A stretch of 64,000 nt of DNA, from positions 62,001 through 126,000 of the forward strand of contig NZ_JAATOV010000007.1 of NCBI RefSeq assembly GCF_011806425.1, in the 5' to 3' direction. Source of the stretch: Thalassospira lucentensis. GTDB taxonomy: Bacteria > Pseudomonadota > Alphaproteobacteria > Rhodospirillales > Thalassospiraceae. Below are positions 1 through 8,917 of the stretch, in pieces. Both the position numbers and the translations under genes were made by a program. Below the pieces are notes generated by a model. The model did not search any database. It saw nothing but the letters and a program-made list of their open reading frames with translations, and had not been told where the DNA came from. Every line of letters starts with the position of its first letter. The first letter of the stretch is position 1.

Positions 1-4
1 GGAT

Positions 5-910
5 TTACGAAAACTGGGTCCGCAGGAAGCCTTCAAGGAAATCAGACAGCCGCCGGGCGGCAAAGCTGCGTTGCCCGGCAACAACCCGGTTCATTTCCAA
101 ATGGGTTTCAATGCGGGATGCGCTGGCCAGTGGCCGCATGACCAAGCTGCCTTGGTCTATTTCACGCTTTACCGTCATTTCAGGCAAAATCAAAACAGCC
201 GTCCCCCGCCGTGCCAGTTCCTTTTGCAGTTCAAGCGATGACGTTGTGAACGTGCTTTCACCGCATTGAAGGCCCGCATCGCGCAAACGCGCATCAAAGG
301 CACGCCGCACACCAAAGGTCCGATCCGGCAAAGCCAGCGGATGTTCAACCAAATCAACAAGGGCGATTTCATCACATTGCGCCAAGGGGTGATCGGGCGA
401 CAGAATGGCTTCGTGGCGGATTGGGGCCCGAAACCGCGTTTCAATGCGGCTGTCGGCCGTCGAAAACATGGTGACGGATAAATCGGTCAGACCGTTGGCC
501 ACCGCATCCAAGGCGGCCTGTGCAGACGTTACTGTGACTTCGATGGTGATGGCCGGATAGCGTTGGGAAAATTCGGCCAATGCCGGGGCCAAAATGGCAC
601 TGGATGCCGCGCCATTGACATAAAGCGATACAGCACCGCGTTGCAGACCGCGCAAATCATCAATAATTTGCTCGACTTCGTTCAGGTCCCGCGCAATCGA
701 AAGCGAACGTTCCGCCAATACTTCACCCGCCGCCGTCAGGCGAATGCCGCGCGGATTGCGTTCAACCAAGGCCGTGCCAAACAAATGTTCGAGCTTATCA
801 AGTTGACGGGCGATTGCGGTTGGCGACACATTAAGGGCATCTGCTGCTTGGCGGATTGATCCGCATCGCATCAATTCGTTAAATACTGTAAGGGATTGGA
901 TTTCGACCAT
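5..910 (-). CDS. LysR-family transcriptional regulator
   Basis: A DNA-binding regulator of 301 aa, the normal LysR length. The N-terminus (about residues 3-60) is a winged helix-turn-helix with the typical pattern FNELMRCGSIRQAADALNVS, followed by a linker helix and a periplasmic-binding-protein-like effector domain (about 88-295). I start it at the ATG at 910, because the MVEIQSLTVF segment matches LysR N-termini; an upstream ATG at 964 would add 18 residues that do not resemble the family. It is transcribed away from the peptide-type ABC operon that begins at 1055, and the 144-bp gap is where a LysR site would be expected. By position it probably controls that operon; its inducer is unknown. 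Confidence 0.9.
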   Translation of the reverse strand: MVEIQSLTVFNELMRCGSIRQAADALNVSPTAIARQLDKLEHLFGTALVERNPRGIRLTAAGEVLAERSLSIARDLNEVEQIIDDLRGLQRGAVSLYVNGAASSAILAPALAEFSQRYPAITIEVTVTSAQAALDAVANGLTDLSVTMFSTADSRIETRFRAPIRHEAILSPDHPLAQCDEIALVDLVEHPLALPDRTFGVRRAFDARLRDAGLQCGESTFTTSSLELQKELARRGTAVLILPEMTVKREIDQGSLVMRPLASASRIETHLEMNRVVAGQRSFAARRLSDFLEGFLRTQFS

Positions 911-1054
911 CGTTTCGCCACCACATTCATCAGTGCTACGGAAAACGTAGCACCCCGACATCAAATTATCGACTTCAAATTCACTGAAAAATGGTCTCTG
1001 TTATCAGACAGAAACATTTTCAAAATAAAATCAGGTCACATCAGGGGGACCACC

Positions 1055-2557
1055 ATGCCGAACCGTTTCACACCAATCAGAAACCTTGCCTGTGCCGTTT
1101 CGACGGCCGCACTGATTGCATTCGCCCCGACCCTGTCACTTGCCGCTGGCAGTGTGACGTTTGGTCAGCCAGTTGAACCGGCGGGACTTGACCCGACCGT
1201 GGGATCGGCTGTGGCATCGGGCGAAGTCACATGGCAGAATATTTTCGAAGGTCTGGTTGCCGTGGATCGCGACGGCGAAGTTGTCCCGCAGCTTGCCAGC
1301 GATTGGACCATTGCAGATGGTGGACTGACCTATACGTTCAAGTTGCGCCCTGATGTCACCTTCCACAACGGTGTGGCATTTGACAGTGCCACGGCGAAAT
1401 TCACCCTTGAACGCATCATTTCCGATGACAGCACCAATGGCCAAAAGGCCCTTTATACCGTCATTGAAAGCATCGATGCGCCCGATAGCACCACGCTTGT
1501 TCTTAACCTGTCGCAGCCGTCGTCAAACTTGCTGTATTGGTTGGGCTTTCCCAGTGCGGTGATGATTGAACCATCAAGCGTTGAAAGCAACAAAAGCAAT
1601 CCCATCGGCACCGGCCCGTTCAAATTTGACGAATGGCGCAAAGGGGACCGGGTTTTGATGTCGGCCTATGATGGGTATTGGGGCGAAAAACCGTCGCTTG
1701 ATGCGATCAGCGCGCGGTTCATTTCCGACCCACAGGCCCAAGCCGCCGCAATCATGTCCCACGACATTGACGTATTTGCCAAATTCGAAGCCCCGGAACT
1801 GTTTGCGCAGTTTGAAGCCGATGACAGTCTTGCCACCCATGTTGGGGTTGGCGAAATGGAAATCGTTGCGGGCATGAACAATACCCGCCCGCCGTTTGAT
1901 GACCTTCGCGTGCGGCAGGCCCTGATGATGGCCGTCGATCGCAACATTCTGGTTCAAGGGGTCGAAAGCGGCTTTGGCACCCCGATTGGCAGCCACTTTT
2001 CGCCCGCAAGCCCGTATTATGTTGATCTGACATCGGAATATAGCTTTGACGTCGAAAAGGCCAAGGCACTTTTGACCGAGGCAGGCTATCCAAATGGCTT
2101 TGAATTTACCATGAAGGTCCCGACCCGAAGCTATGCCAGCCGGTCCGCCGAAATCCTGCAGGCGCTGTTTACCCAGATCGGGGTGACGGCCAATATTGAA
2201 AGCTCGGATTTCCCGGCGACGTGGATTCAGGACGTGTTCAAAGACACCAATTACGACATGACCATTGTTGGCCATGCCGAGCCGCTTGATATCGGGATTT
2301 ATGCCCGCCATCCGTATTATTTTAACTACGACAATCCCGAATTTGATGCAGTGATGCATGACATCGATGCCGCAACAACACCGGATACCCGGGCGGCTGG
2401 TTTCAAAAAGGCACAGGAAATCATCGGCCATGATGTGCCCGCCCTGTTCTTGTATTCCGCCCCGAAATTGGGGGTTTGGGATGCGAAACTGACCGGGCTT
2501 TGGGAAAACGGTCCGGTGCCATCGAATGACATGACGGACGTTCGCTGGACGGAATAA
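1055..2557 (+). CDS. ABC transporter substrate-binding protein, family 5 (peptide/nickel/opine type)
   Basis: Periplasmic solute receptor of 500 aa for a Dpp/Opp-type ABC importer. Residues 1 to about 30 form a signal peptide (basic start, hydrophobic core, ending near SLAAG). The mature part has the SBP_bac_5 pattern, with GLDPTVG near the start and the segment LTYTFKLRPDVTFHNG. The start at 1055 follows a purine-rich ribosome site (caggggga). An in-frame upstream start at 896 would put about 53 residues ahead of the signal peptide and overlap the LysR gene, so I reject it. It is the first gene of a six-gene operon. Ligand is not predictable; the amidase at the operon end hints at an amide or short peptide derivative. 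Confidence 0.92.
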   Translation: MPNRFTPIRNLACAVSTAALIAFAPTLSLAAGSVTFGQPVEPAGLDPTVGSAVASGEVTWQNIFEGLVAVDRDGEVVPQLASDWTIADGGLTYTFKLRPDVTFHNGVAFDSATAKFTLERIISDDSTNGQKALYTVIESIDAPDSTTLVLNLSQPSSNLLYWLGFPSAVMIEPSSVESNKSNPIGTGPFKFDEWRKGDRVLMSAYDGYWGEKPSLDAISARFISDPQAQAAAIMSHDIDVFAKFEAPELFAQFEADDSLATHVGVGEMEIVAGMNNTRPPFDDLRVRQALMMAVDRNILVQGVESGFGTPIGSHFSPASPYYVDLTSEYSFDVEKAKALLTEAGYPNGFEFTMKVPTRSYASRSAEILQALFTQIGVTANIESSDFPATWIQDVFKDTNYDMTIVGHAEPLDIGIYARHPYYFNYDNPEFDAVMHDIDAATTPDTRAAGFKKAQEIIGHDVPALFLYSAPKLGVWDAKLTGLWENGPVPSNDMTDVRWTE

Positions 2558-2677
2558 CGCCGTTCTTTAGCAGACGAACCATCGTACCAAGCCCCTTCGC
2601 GCCACCAAAGGCGACCGGCATAGTTTCCTTGCCCCACAACGACCCTGCCGGTCGCCTGCGCGTTTCCTTTTTCTGAA

Positions 2678-3646
2678 ATGTGTGAAAGCCCAATGACCCC
2701 AGCCCTGAAACACATGCGCCGGGCGGCGGGATATCTTCTGATCCTGCTGGTGACGTCGTTTCTGATCTTTGTTCTGATCGAAGCGGCCCCCGGTGACCCG
2801 GCCGAAATCATGCTCGGCACTTCCGCCCAGGCAGACACCGTTGCCGCCCTTCGCGCTGACCTTGGTTTAGATCGACCAATGATGGTGCGCTATGCCAGTT
2901 GGATTGCCGGTGTGGTGACGGGCGACCTTGGCCAGTCTTACACCTATGGCACGCCGGTCGCCGAGCTGATTGGTGACCGACTGGCGGTGACCGTCCCGCT
3001 TACCCTGCTGGCGACAATTATCGCGATTTGCATTTCCTTGCCGCTGGGTGTTTGGGCGGGTTCGCGGCCCGGTGCGGTAACCGATGGGGTTGCGACGGTC
3101 TTTTCACAGTTTGGCATCGCGGTGCCGAACTTCTGGATCGGGTTGTTGTTGATCTTGCTATTTTCGCTGTCGCTTGGCTGGTTTCCGGCCGGTGGTTTCC
3201 CTGGTTGGGACGATGGCATTGACAAAGGCATCATGGCATTAATCCTGCCATCCATTGCCTTGGCCATCCCGCAGGCCGCGGTTCTGACCCGTGTGACGCG
3301 GGCCGCCGTGATTGAAGTCGCCAACGAAGATTTTGTGCGTACCGCACGGGCCAAGGGACTTGGCCGCAATCGGGCACTTTGGCTTCATACAGTGCCCAAT
3401 GCATTATTGCCGGTGGTCACCATGCTGGGTCTGCAAATTCCGTTTCTGATTTCAGGGGCGGTATTGGTTGAAAACGTCTTTACCCTGCCCGGTATTGGCA
3501 CCCTTGCCTATCAGGCGCTGTCGCAGCGCGATCTGATTGTCATTCAAAATGTGGTTCTGATGTTCGCAATCATTGTGATTGTCGTGAACCTGATTGTTGA
3601 CGGTCTTTACGCCATCCTTGATCCCAGACTACGGACGCGCAAATGA
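2678..3646 (+). CDS. ABC transporter permease, DppB type
   Basis: Inner-membrane permease of 322 aa with about six hydrophobic helices. The first spans about residues 15-35, and the extracytoplasmic segment (GLDRPMMVRYASWIAG) is typical of DppB. The cytoplasmic coupling loop is visible as FVRTARAKGLGRNRALW. It ends in the family pattern DGLYAILDPRLR. The ATG at 2678 and the one at 2693 (MTPALKH) are both possible. The stop overlaps the start of the next permease (ATGA), so the two are translationally coupled. Together with the next gene it forms the transmembrane channel. Confidence 0.92.
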   Translation: MCESPMTPALKHMRRAAGYLLILLVTSFLIFVLIEAAPGDPAEIMLGTSAQADTVAALRADLGLDRPMMVRYASWIAGVVTGDLGQSYTYGTPVAELIGDRLAVTVPLTLLATIIAICISLPLGVWAGSRPGAVTDGVATVFSQFGIAVPNFWIGLLLILLFSLSLGWFPAGGFPGWDDGIDKGIMALILPSIALAIPQAAVLTRVTRAAVIEVANEDFVRTARAKGLGRNRALWLHTVPNALLPVVTMLGLQIPFLISGAVLVENVFTLPGIGTLAYQALSQRDLIVIQNVVLMFAIIVIVVNLIVDGLYAILDPRLRTRK

Positions 3647-4461
3647 AACGGATTCCCCTTAACCTTTGGCTGGGTGGCCTGATTTCGACTTTGCTGGTCG
3701 GATCGGCGGTTCTAAGCCGTTTCTGGACGCCCGAAGACCCAATAAAAATGAACATCCTTAACCGCCTTAAGGGCCCCGGTGATGCTGGGCTGTTGGGGGC
3801 CGATCAAATCGGGCGTGATGTTTTTTCAATGATTATGGCCGGTGGCTGGACGTCGCTTGGCATTGCATTGACCGCGACCATCATTGGTGGATCGATCGGC
3901 ACCCTGATCGGGGTGACGGCGGCGGCCAAAAGCGGAATATTTGAAAAGGCATCCGGCTGGATCAACAGTGTTCTGTTTGCCTTTCCGCCGATTTTATCCG
4001 CCATTCTGTTGGGCGCGTTGCTCGGCCCGGGTGGTCTGACATCGATCATTGCGATTGGCGTTTTCATGATCCCGGTATTCACACGGATATCACGCGGGGC
4101 CGCGATGCAGATTTGGTCACGCGACTATATCAAGGCCGCCAAAATGGCCGGCAAAGGTCAGGCCCTGATTACCATCGAGCATGTATTGCCCAACATTTCC
4201 GCCCAGCTTTTGGTGCAGTTTGCCATTCAAACCGGACTTGGCATTTTGGCAGAGGCGGGATTGAGCTTCCTTGGCATGGGCATCGCCCCACCCACCCCAA
4301 GCTGGGGCAGAATGCTTGCCGATGCCCAGACCTATATCAGCACCGCGCCACATTTGGTGTTGGCACCGGGCATTGCCATTGCGCTTGCCGTTCTTGGCTT
4401 AAACCTGCTCGGCGATGGGCTGCGTGACCTGACCGATCCAAGGAGGAAACAGGCATCATGA
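3643..4461 (+). CDS. ABC transporter permease, DppC type
   Basis: Second inner-membrane permease, 272 aa, partner of the DppB-type protein. It has an N-terminal helix (about residues 10-27), the conserved luminal start LLGADQIGRDVFSMIMAG, and the coupling loop YIKAAKMAGKGQALITIEH. It ends GDGLRDLTDPRRKQ, typical of DppC. It overlaps its neighbours by 4 bp on both sides (3643-3646 and 4458-4461), a tight operon. Confidence 0.92.
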   Translation: MKRIPLNLWLGGLISTLLVGSAVLSRFWTPEDPIKMNILNRLKGPGDAGLLGADQIGRDVFSMIMAGGWTSLGIALTATIIGGSIGTLIGVTAAAKSGIFEKASGWINSVLFAFPPILSAILLGALLGPGGLTSIIAIGVFMIPVFTRISRGAAMQIWSRDYIKAAKMAGKGQALITIEHVLPNISAQLLVQFAIQTGLGILAEAGLSFLGMGIAPPTPSWGRMLADAQTYISTAPHLVLAPGIAIALAVLGLNLLGDGLRDLTDPRRKQAS

Positions 4462-5282
4462 TGCTTTCGATTAGAGACCTCCGCGTATCGTTTGAAGATA
4501 GCAGCGGTGACAGCACCGAGGTTGTGCATGGCATAAACCTTGACCTTGCGCGGGGCGAGAGCCTTGGCATTGTAGGCGAAAGCGGATCGGGAAAATCGGT
4601 TCTGTCGCTGGCGACCATTGGGCTACTGCCCGGTACTGCGCGTGCCAGTGGGCAGATCATGTTTGAGGGGCAGGACCTGTTGACCCTGCCCGAAAAACAG
4701 ATGTGCGGTTTGCGCGGGCGCAAGATCGGCATGATTTTCCAAGAACCGATGTCGGCATTAAACCCGGCCATGACGGTTGGCGCACAAATCGCAGAAGGTT
4801 TACGCCTGCATAAAGGCATGTCGCAAAGCGATGCCAAAACCGAAGCGTTGCGGTTACTCGAAATGGTTCAAATCCCGCAGGCCACCCAACGTATTAACAG
4901 CTACCCCCATGAAATGTCGGGTGGGCAGCGCCAGCGGGTGGGCATTGCGATTGCCATTGCCCTTAAGCCCGACCTTTTGATTGCGGATGAGCCCACCACC
5001 GCCCTTGATGTGACGGTGCAGGCCGAAATCCTTGATATTCTCGATGATCTGGTCACGGATTTGGGGATTTCACTGATCCTGATTTCGCATGACCTTGGCG
5101 TGATTGCGCGCATTTCTGACCGGACACTTGTGATGTATAAGGGCGACGAAATGGAGCACGGCGATACCGAACGCGTGCTGCGATCCCCCCAACATGATTA
5201 TACCCGCAAGTTGCTTGACGCGATGCCCAGCCGGGCACGCAAAAGCCTTGATCAAACCGGGATGGAGGGCCCCCATGCCTAA
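4458..5282 (+). CDS. ABC transporter ATP-binding protein, DppD type
   Basis: Cytoplasmic ATPase of 274 aa that would power the peptide-type importer. Walker A GESGSGKS lies at residues 40-47, the signature is MSGGQRQRVGIA, and Walker B is LLIADEPTTALD. It is shorter than full DppD/OppD proteins (about 320-330 aa): the C-terminal oligopeptide-transporter extension is nearly absent and the chain stops soon after YTRKLLDAMP. It pairs with the next gene as a heterodimeric ATPase. Confidence 0.92.
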   Translation: MMLSIRDLRVSFEDSSGDSTEVVHGINLDLARGESLGIVGESGSGKSVLSLATIGLLPGTARASGQIMFEGQDLLTLPEKQMCGLRGRKIGMIFQEPMSALNPAMTVGAQIAEGLRLHKGMSQSDAKTEALRLLEMVQIPQATQRINSYPHEMSGGQRQRVGIAIAIALKPDLLIADEPTTALDVTVQAEILDILDDLVTDLGISLILISHDLGVIARISDRTLVMYKGDEMEHGDTERVLRSPQHDYTRKLLDAMPSRARKSLDQTGMEGPHA

Positions 5283-6084
5283 GCTTCTGGAAATTAAAAA
5301 CCTGACGCGCCAGTTTGATCTTGGCGATGGCGAAATCACGGCATTGGATAATGTGTCGCTCTCGCTTGAAGCAGGACAAATCATGGGTGTGGTCGGCGAA
5401 AGCGGATCGGGAAAATCGACGTTAGCACGGATTGTGATGGCGCTTGATACCCCGACATCGGGCAGCGTTCATATCAATGGGCATGATCTTTTTGAATTGT
5501 CGCCATCGGCCTTACGTGCGGCCCGGCGGGATTTTCAAATGATCTTTCAGGACCCATACGGATCGCTTAATCCCCGCCACACAGTCGGGCGCCTAATTGC
5601 CGAACCGCTTCATCTGGAAAAAAATGCCCCAACCGGCTCAGCACGGCGCGAGCGGATTGGCGAGCTTTTAAAGGCAGTTGGCCTTAAGGCCGGTGACATG
5701 GATCGCTTTGCCCATGAATTTTCCGGCGGGCAACGCCAACGCATCGCGATTGCGCGCGCACTGATCACAAAGCCCAAACTTGTGGTCGCCGACGAAGCGA
5801 CCTCGGCCCTTGATCTGACGGTGCAAAAACAGATTTTGGATCTGATTTCTGGGTTGCGTGCCGAATACGGGATTTCGGTTCTGTTCATCACCCACAATAT
5901 CGGCGTGGTCGAAGAAATCTGCGACGAAGTTGCGGTTCTTGAACATGGCAAACTGGTCGAAACCGGATCAACCGATATGGTCCTGAATGCGCCCAAAGAA
6001 GCCTATACCCGCCGACTGATGAATGCTGAGCCGACATTGGAACATATCGGGCGCAAGGCGTGGCGTGACGCCCGCGCGCCGTAA
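5275..6084 (+). CDS. ABC transporter ATP-binding protein, DppF type
   Basis: Second ATPase of the importer, 269 aa. Walker A GESGSGKS is at residues 41-48, the signature is FSGGQRQRIAIARA, and Walker B is LVVADEATSALD. The start at 5275 overlaps the end of the previous gene by 8 bp; the more upstream in-frame ATG at 5194 adds residues encoded within the neighbour and is unlikely. Like its partner it lacks most of the C-terminal extension. Confidence 0.92.
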   Translation: MPKLLEIKNLTRQFDLGDGEITALDNVSLSLEAGQIMGVVGESGSGKSTLARIVMALDTPTSGSVHINGHDLFELSPSALRAARRDFQMIFQDPYGSLNPRHTVGRLIAEPLHLEKNAPTGSARRERIGELLKAVGLKAGDMDRFAHEFSGGQRQRIAIARALITKPKLVVADEATSALDLTVQKQILDLISGLRAEYGISVLFITHNIGVVEEICDEVAVLEHGKLVETGSTDMVLNAPKEAYTRRLMNAEPTLEHIGRKAWRDARAP

Positions 6085-6135
6085 GAAGACATCAGATGTC
6101 ATCGCCCCCAATAAAACCAGTTTAAAGGTGCCACC

Positions 6136-7530
6136 ATGTCCGAACTTCTTACGCTTTCTGCCCGCGATGTCCTGAATGGGTTTAAGGACAAAACAATATC
6201 GCCCGTCGAATATATGTCAGAATTGACCGCGCGCGTGGATGCGTGCGAGCCCCAAGTCTGCGCACTGTATGATTATCAGCCCGAAGACGCCATGAAGCAG
6301 GCGCGTGCAGCCGAACAACGCTGGATGGATGGCGCGCCGATGGGGCCGCTTGATGGCATGCCCGTCACGGTTAAGGAATTGATCGCCACCAAGGGCACCC
6401 CCGTCCCCATGGGCACTGCCGCGATTGATTTGACACCCGCCAAGGATGATGCACCAACCGCCGCCCGGTTAAAGGAAGACGGCGCGATCATTTTTGCCAA
6501 AACCACCTGCCCCGATTACGGGATGCTGAGTTCCGGTCTTTCGACGTTTCACCCGCTTAGCCGCAATCCCTGGGATCTGAGCCAGAACCCCGGTGGTTCA
6601 AGTGCCGGGGCCGCATCCGCCGGGGCTGCTGGATACGGCCCGCTTCATATTGGAACCGACATTGGCGGATCAGTCCGCCTGCCCGCCGGGTGGACCGGAT
6701 TGTTTGGTTTTAAGCCGTCATTGGGGCGTATCCCGATTGATCCGTATTATACCGGGCGCTGTGCCGGGCCAATGACGCCACGGGTCGATGACGCCGCCCT
6801 TTTGATGGGAACCATCACCCGCCCCGATGCACGCGATGCCACGTCCCTTCCGTACGAGGACATCAATTGGGACGCGCCGGGTATGAATGTTAGCGGCATT
6901 AAAATTGGCCTGATGATGGATGCGGGATGTGGTATCGACGCCGAACCCGATGTGCAAAAAGCGGTCCGAAATGCGGCAAAAGAATTCGAAGCACATGGTG
7001 CGGAAATCATAGAAATTCCGCCAGTTTTAACGCGCGCAATGCTTGATGGACTTGATGTGGCATGGCGGGCGCGTTTTTGGGGCATGATGCAACAATTGCC
7101 CGAGGCCAACCGGGCGAAAATCCTGCCCTATATCCATGAATGGGCAAAGGCCGGTGCATCAATCAAACCAACCGAGGTTGCCGCCGGGTTTGATCAGACA
7201 TTTGCCATGCGCAAAGCCTGTGCGAAGGCGTTTGAGGATGTCGACTTTATCTTGTCGCCGGTGAACCCAAATGTCAGCTATCCGGCGGAATGGGCATCCC
7301 CGACCAACGATCCGGCCAAACCGTTTGAGCATATTTGCTTTACCGTGCCGTGGAACATGGGGGAGCAACCAGCATGTTCGATCAATTGCGGCTTTTCACA
7401 AAGCGGTATGCCCATCGGCCTTCAGATCGTCGCCCCACGGTTTGAGGATTTGAAAGTCTTCCAACTGGCCCGCACCTTTGAAAGCTGGCACGGCCCGATC
7501 ACAAACTGGCCGGAAATCCAGCGCGGTTAA
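6136..7530 (+). CDS. Amidase signature family hydrolase
   Basis: Amide hydrolase of 464 aa with an intact Lys-cisSer-Ser triad: Lys80 (VTVKE), Ser155 in the GGSS motif, and Ser179 in GTDIGGSVR. It belongs to the family of GatA, fatty-acid amide hydrolase and aryl-acylamidase. No gatB or gatC is near and its order in the operon argues against a tRNA role, so a catabolic amidase acting on the imported solute is likely. It is the last gene of the operon, 51 bp after the ATPase. A long inverted repeat at 7561-7609 separates it from the convergent ROK gene. Confidence 0.88.
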   Translation: MSELLTLSARDVLNGFKDKTISPVEYMSELTARVDACEPQVCALYDYQPEDAMKQARAAEQRWMDGAPMGPLDGMPVTVKELIATKGTPVPMGTAAIDLTPAKDDAPTAARLKEDGAIIFAKTTCPDYGMLSSGLSTFHPLSRNPWDLSQNPGGSSAGAASAGAAGYGPLHIGTDIGGSVRLPAGWTGLFGFKPSLGRIPIDPYYTGRCAGPMTPRVDDAALLMGTITRPDARDATSLPYEDINWDAPGMNVSGIKIGLMMDAGCGIDAEPDVQKAVRNAAKEFEAHGAEIIEIPPVLTRAMLDGLDVAWRARFWGMMQQLPEANRAKILPYIHEWAKAGASIKPTEVAAGFDQTFAMRKACAKAFEDVDFILSPVNPNVSYPAEWASPTNDPAKPFEHICFTVPWNMGEQPACSINCGFSQSGMPIGLQIVAPRFEDLKVFQLARTFESWHGPITNWPEIQRG

Positions 7531-7560
7531 TGCGCGGCATATGCAAAAGCGACGCGTCGC

Positions 7561-7609
7561 ACACATCGTCCCGGACGGCATGATCACCATGCGTCCGAGG
7601 GCGATGTGT
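7561..7609. terminator. Long imperfect inverted repeat between convergent genes
   Basis: The outer arms acacatcg (7561-7568) and cgatgtgt (7602-7609) pair perfectly. The inner parts ccc/ggg, ggac/gtcc and gcatg/catgc extend the stem with small bulges. It lies between the amidase stop and the ROK regulator stop, so it can serve both directions, but there is no strong T tract. Confidence 0.5.
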
Positions 7610-7623
7610 TGATGCATACAAGT

Positions 7624-8805
7624 TCAATCGATCTTTGGCACGACAGCCGGCAGGCCCATTAATTCTGCACCGACCGGCAAGATGGCCGCAGCGTTTGCCA
7701 ATCCTGATGGGCCAAGAAGTTCTGTCGCGGTCAGGGATGGTTTGATCAGCGAACGCCGGGTTGGCAAATCGTAAAATCCCAAATTGATCTGCGCACATAG
7801 GGCGGTCAAAATTTCAAACGGCAGCGATCCACCCAGAACAATCGTGTCGGGGTTATAAAGCTGAACCACCGCGGACAGTGGTTGTGACAAGCGATTGCCG
7901 CGATCCTTAATCCAATCAACAAGTGACGCGTCCTGCCCTTTGAACAGTTTGATCAGATAATCCATCGTCAGACGCTCTATCGCACAGCCGAGATGTTGCG
8001 CCAAATCGGGCAAGTTGGGGCGCGGTCCGGTTTCGGGGATCAGCGCGCCGAAATTGGCGGCCTGGTTATATGCGCCGCGGAATATTTTGCCATCAATCAC
8101 CAAGCCACCGCCAATGCCACTATCCAAGGTCAGGTGAAAGACGCAACGACGCCCGGATTCAGGTTTGTGTGCTTCGAACCCGGCAATGCAATAGGCGGCA
8201 TTTTCCCAGTAAACCGGCAATTCAAACGTTTCGCGCAACGATGCGGCGATATCTTGAAACGGGATGCTAAATTGCCGCGGGGATATTTCAAACAATGTGC
8301 CATTTTCGCGCACGATTGCCGGCACGGCTTGGCCGATGCCAATCACGGGTGCTGGGGCGTTTTCAATTAAATCACCGACGGCATCACGGATACCCTCAAG
8401 GATGCTTTGGGCGTTACCTTTGGGCTTGATGATCCGGGTTTCGTGGACCGAACCGCTTAGATCCGCAAGGATGGCGATGCCGTCTTGTGGGGTAAGATAA
8501 AGGCCGATGCTGTAAAACGCATTTTTGTTTAAGAACAAGCGGATTGGCGGCTGCCCACGCCCGCCCTCAGACGGGGTTGATCGTTCTTCGATCACCAGCT
8601 GCATCTGTTCAAAGGTTTGAACCGCCTTGGACAGCATCGATTTTGACAGATTGAGTTTTTCAGCAATTTCAGCCCGGCTTTTGCCCGGGTTCAGCCAGAC
8701 AAAACGCAGAACGGTCTGTTCGACATCTGTTATCGGCAATCGGCCATTTTTAAACCGGGTTCGCATCGTCAACCGATTCCCTAAATCCTGAACATTTTTC
8801 CGCAC
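7624..8805 (-). CDS. ROK-family transcriptional regulator
   Basis: Repressor-type ROK protein of 393 aa: an N-terminal MarR-like winged helix (about residues 25-85, with SRAEIAEKLNLSKSMLSKAV) fused to a ROK sugar-kinase fold. The glycine loop GIGGGLVIDGKIFRGAYNQAANFG is present, but the zinc motif CxCGxxGCxE of active ROK kinases is absent, consistent with a pure regulator. The start is a GTG at 8805 preceded by AGGA at good spacing; an ATG at 8766 with AGGGA upstream is an alternative. It is divergent from the ABC/phosphoesterase operon at 8918 and probably controls it, perhaps through the palindrome at 8838-8847. Confidence 0.88.
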   Translation of the reverse strand: MRKNVQDLGNRLTMRTRFKNGRLPITDVEQTVLRFVWLNPGKSRAEIAEKLNLSKSMLSKAVQTFEQMQLVIEERSTPSEGGRGQPPIRLFLNKNAFYSIGLYLTPQDGIAILADLSGSVHETRIIKPKGNAQSILEGIRDAVGDLIENAPAPVIGIGQAVPAIVRENGTLFEISPRQFSIPFQDIAASLRETFELPVYWENAAYCIAGFEAHKPESGRRCVFHLTLDSGIGGGLVIDGKIFRGAYNQAANFGALIPETGPRPNLPDLAQHLGCAIERLTMDYLIKLFKGQDASLVDWIKDRGNRLSQPLSAVVQLYNPDTIVLGGSLPFEILTALCAQINLGFYDLPTRRSLIKPSLTATELLGPSGLANAAAILPVGAELMGLPAVVPKID

Positions 8806-8833
8806 GTTTTCCTGTGTGCGGAACTTATCTCAA

Positions 8834-8862
8834 TTGTCATGTACATGTCATGCACTTAATAG
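8834..8862 (+). promoter_or_regulatory. Predicted sigma70 promoter with embedded palindrome
   Basis: TTGTCA (8834-8839), a 17-bp spacer, then TAATAG (8857-8862) give a good match to a vegetative promoter for the ABC operon at 8918. The perfect palindrome CATGTACATG (8838-8847) overlaps the -35 box and spacer, a position where a bound repressor would block RNA polymerase. The ROK protein is the obvious candidate. Confidence 0.5.
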
Positions 8863-8917
8863 TAAGTTCGCGGTATGAACTAATTATAAGAACAACCCTT
8901 CATCGCCGGGAGCGAAA

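Noticed and set aside
1574-2431. 285-codon minus-strand frame inside the family 5 binding-protein gene
   Set aside because: Composition is that of an antisense shadow (H, G, R, I rich) and the sense gene is unambiguous.
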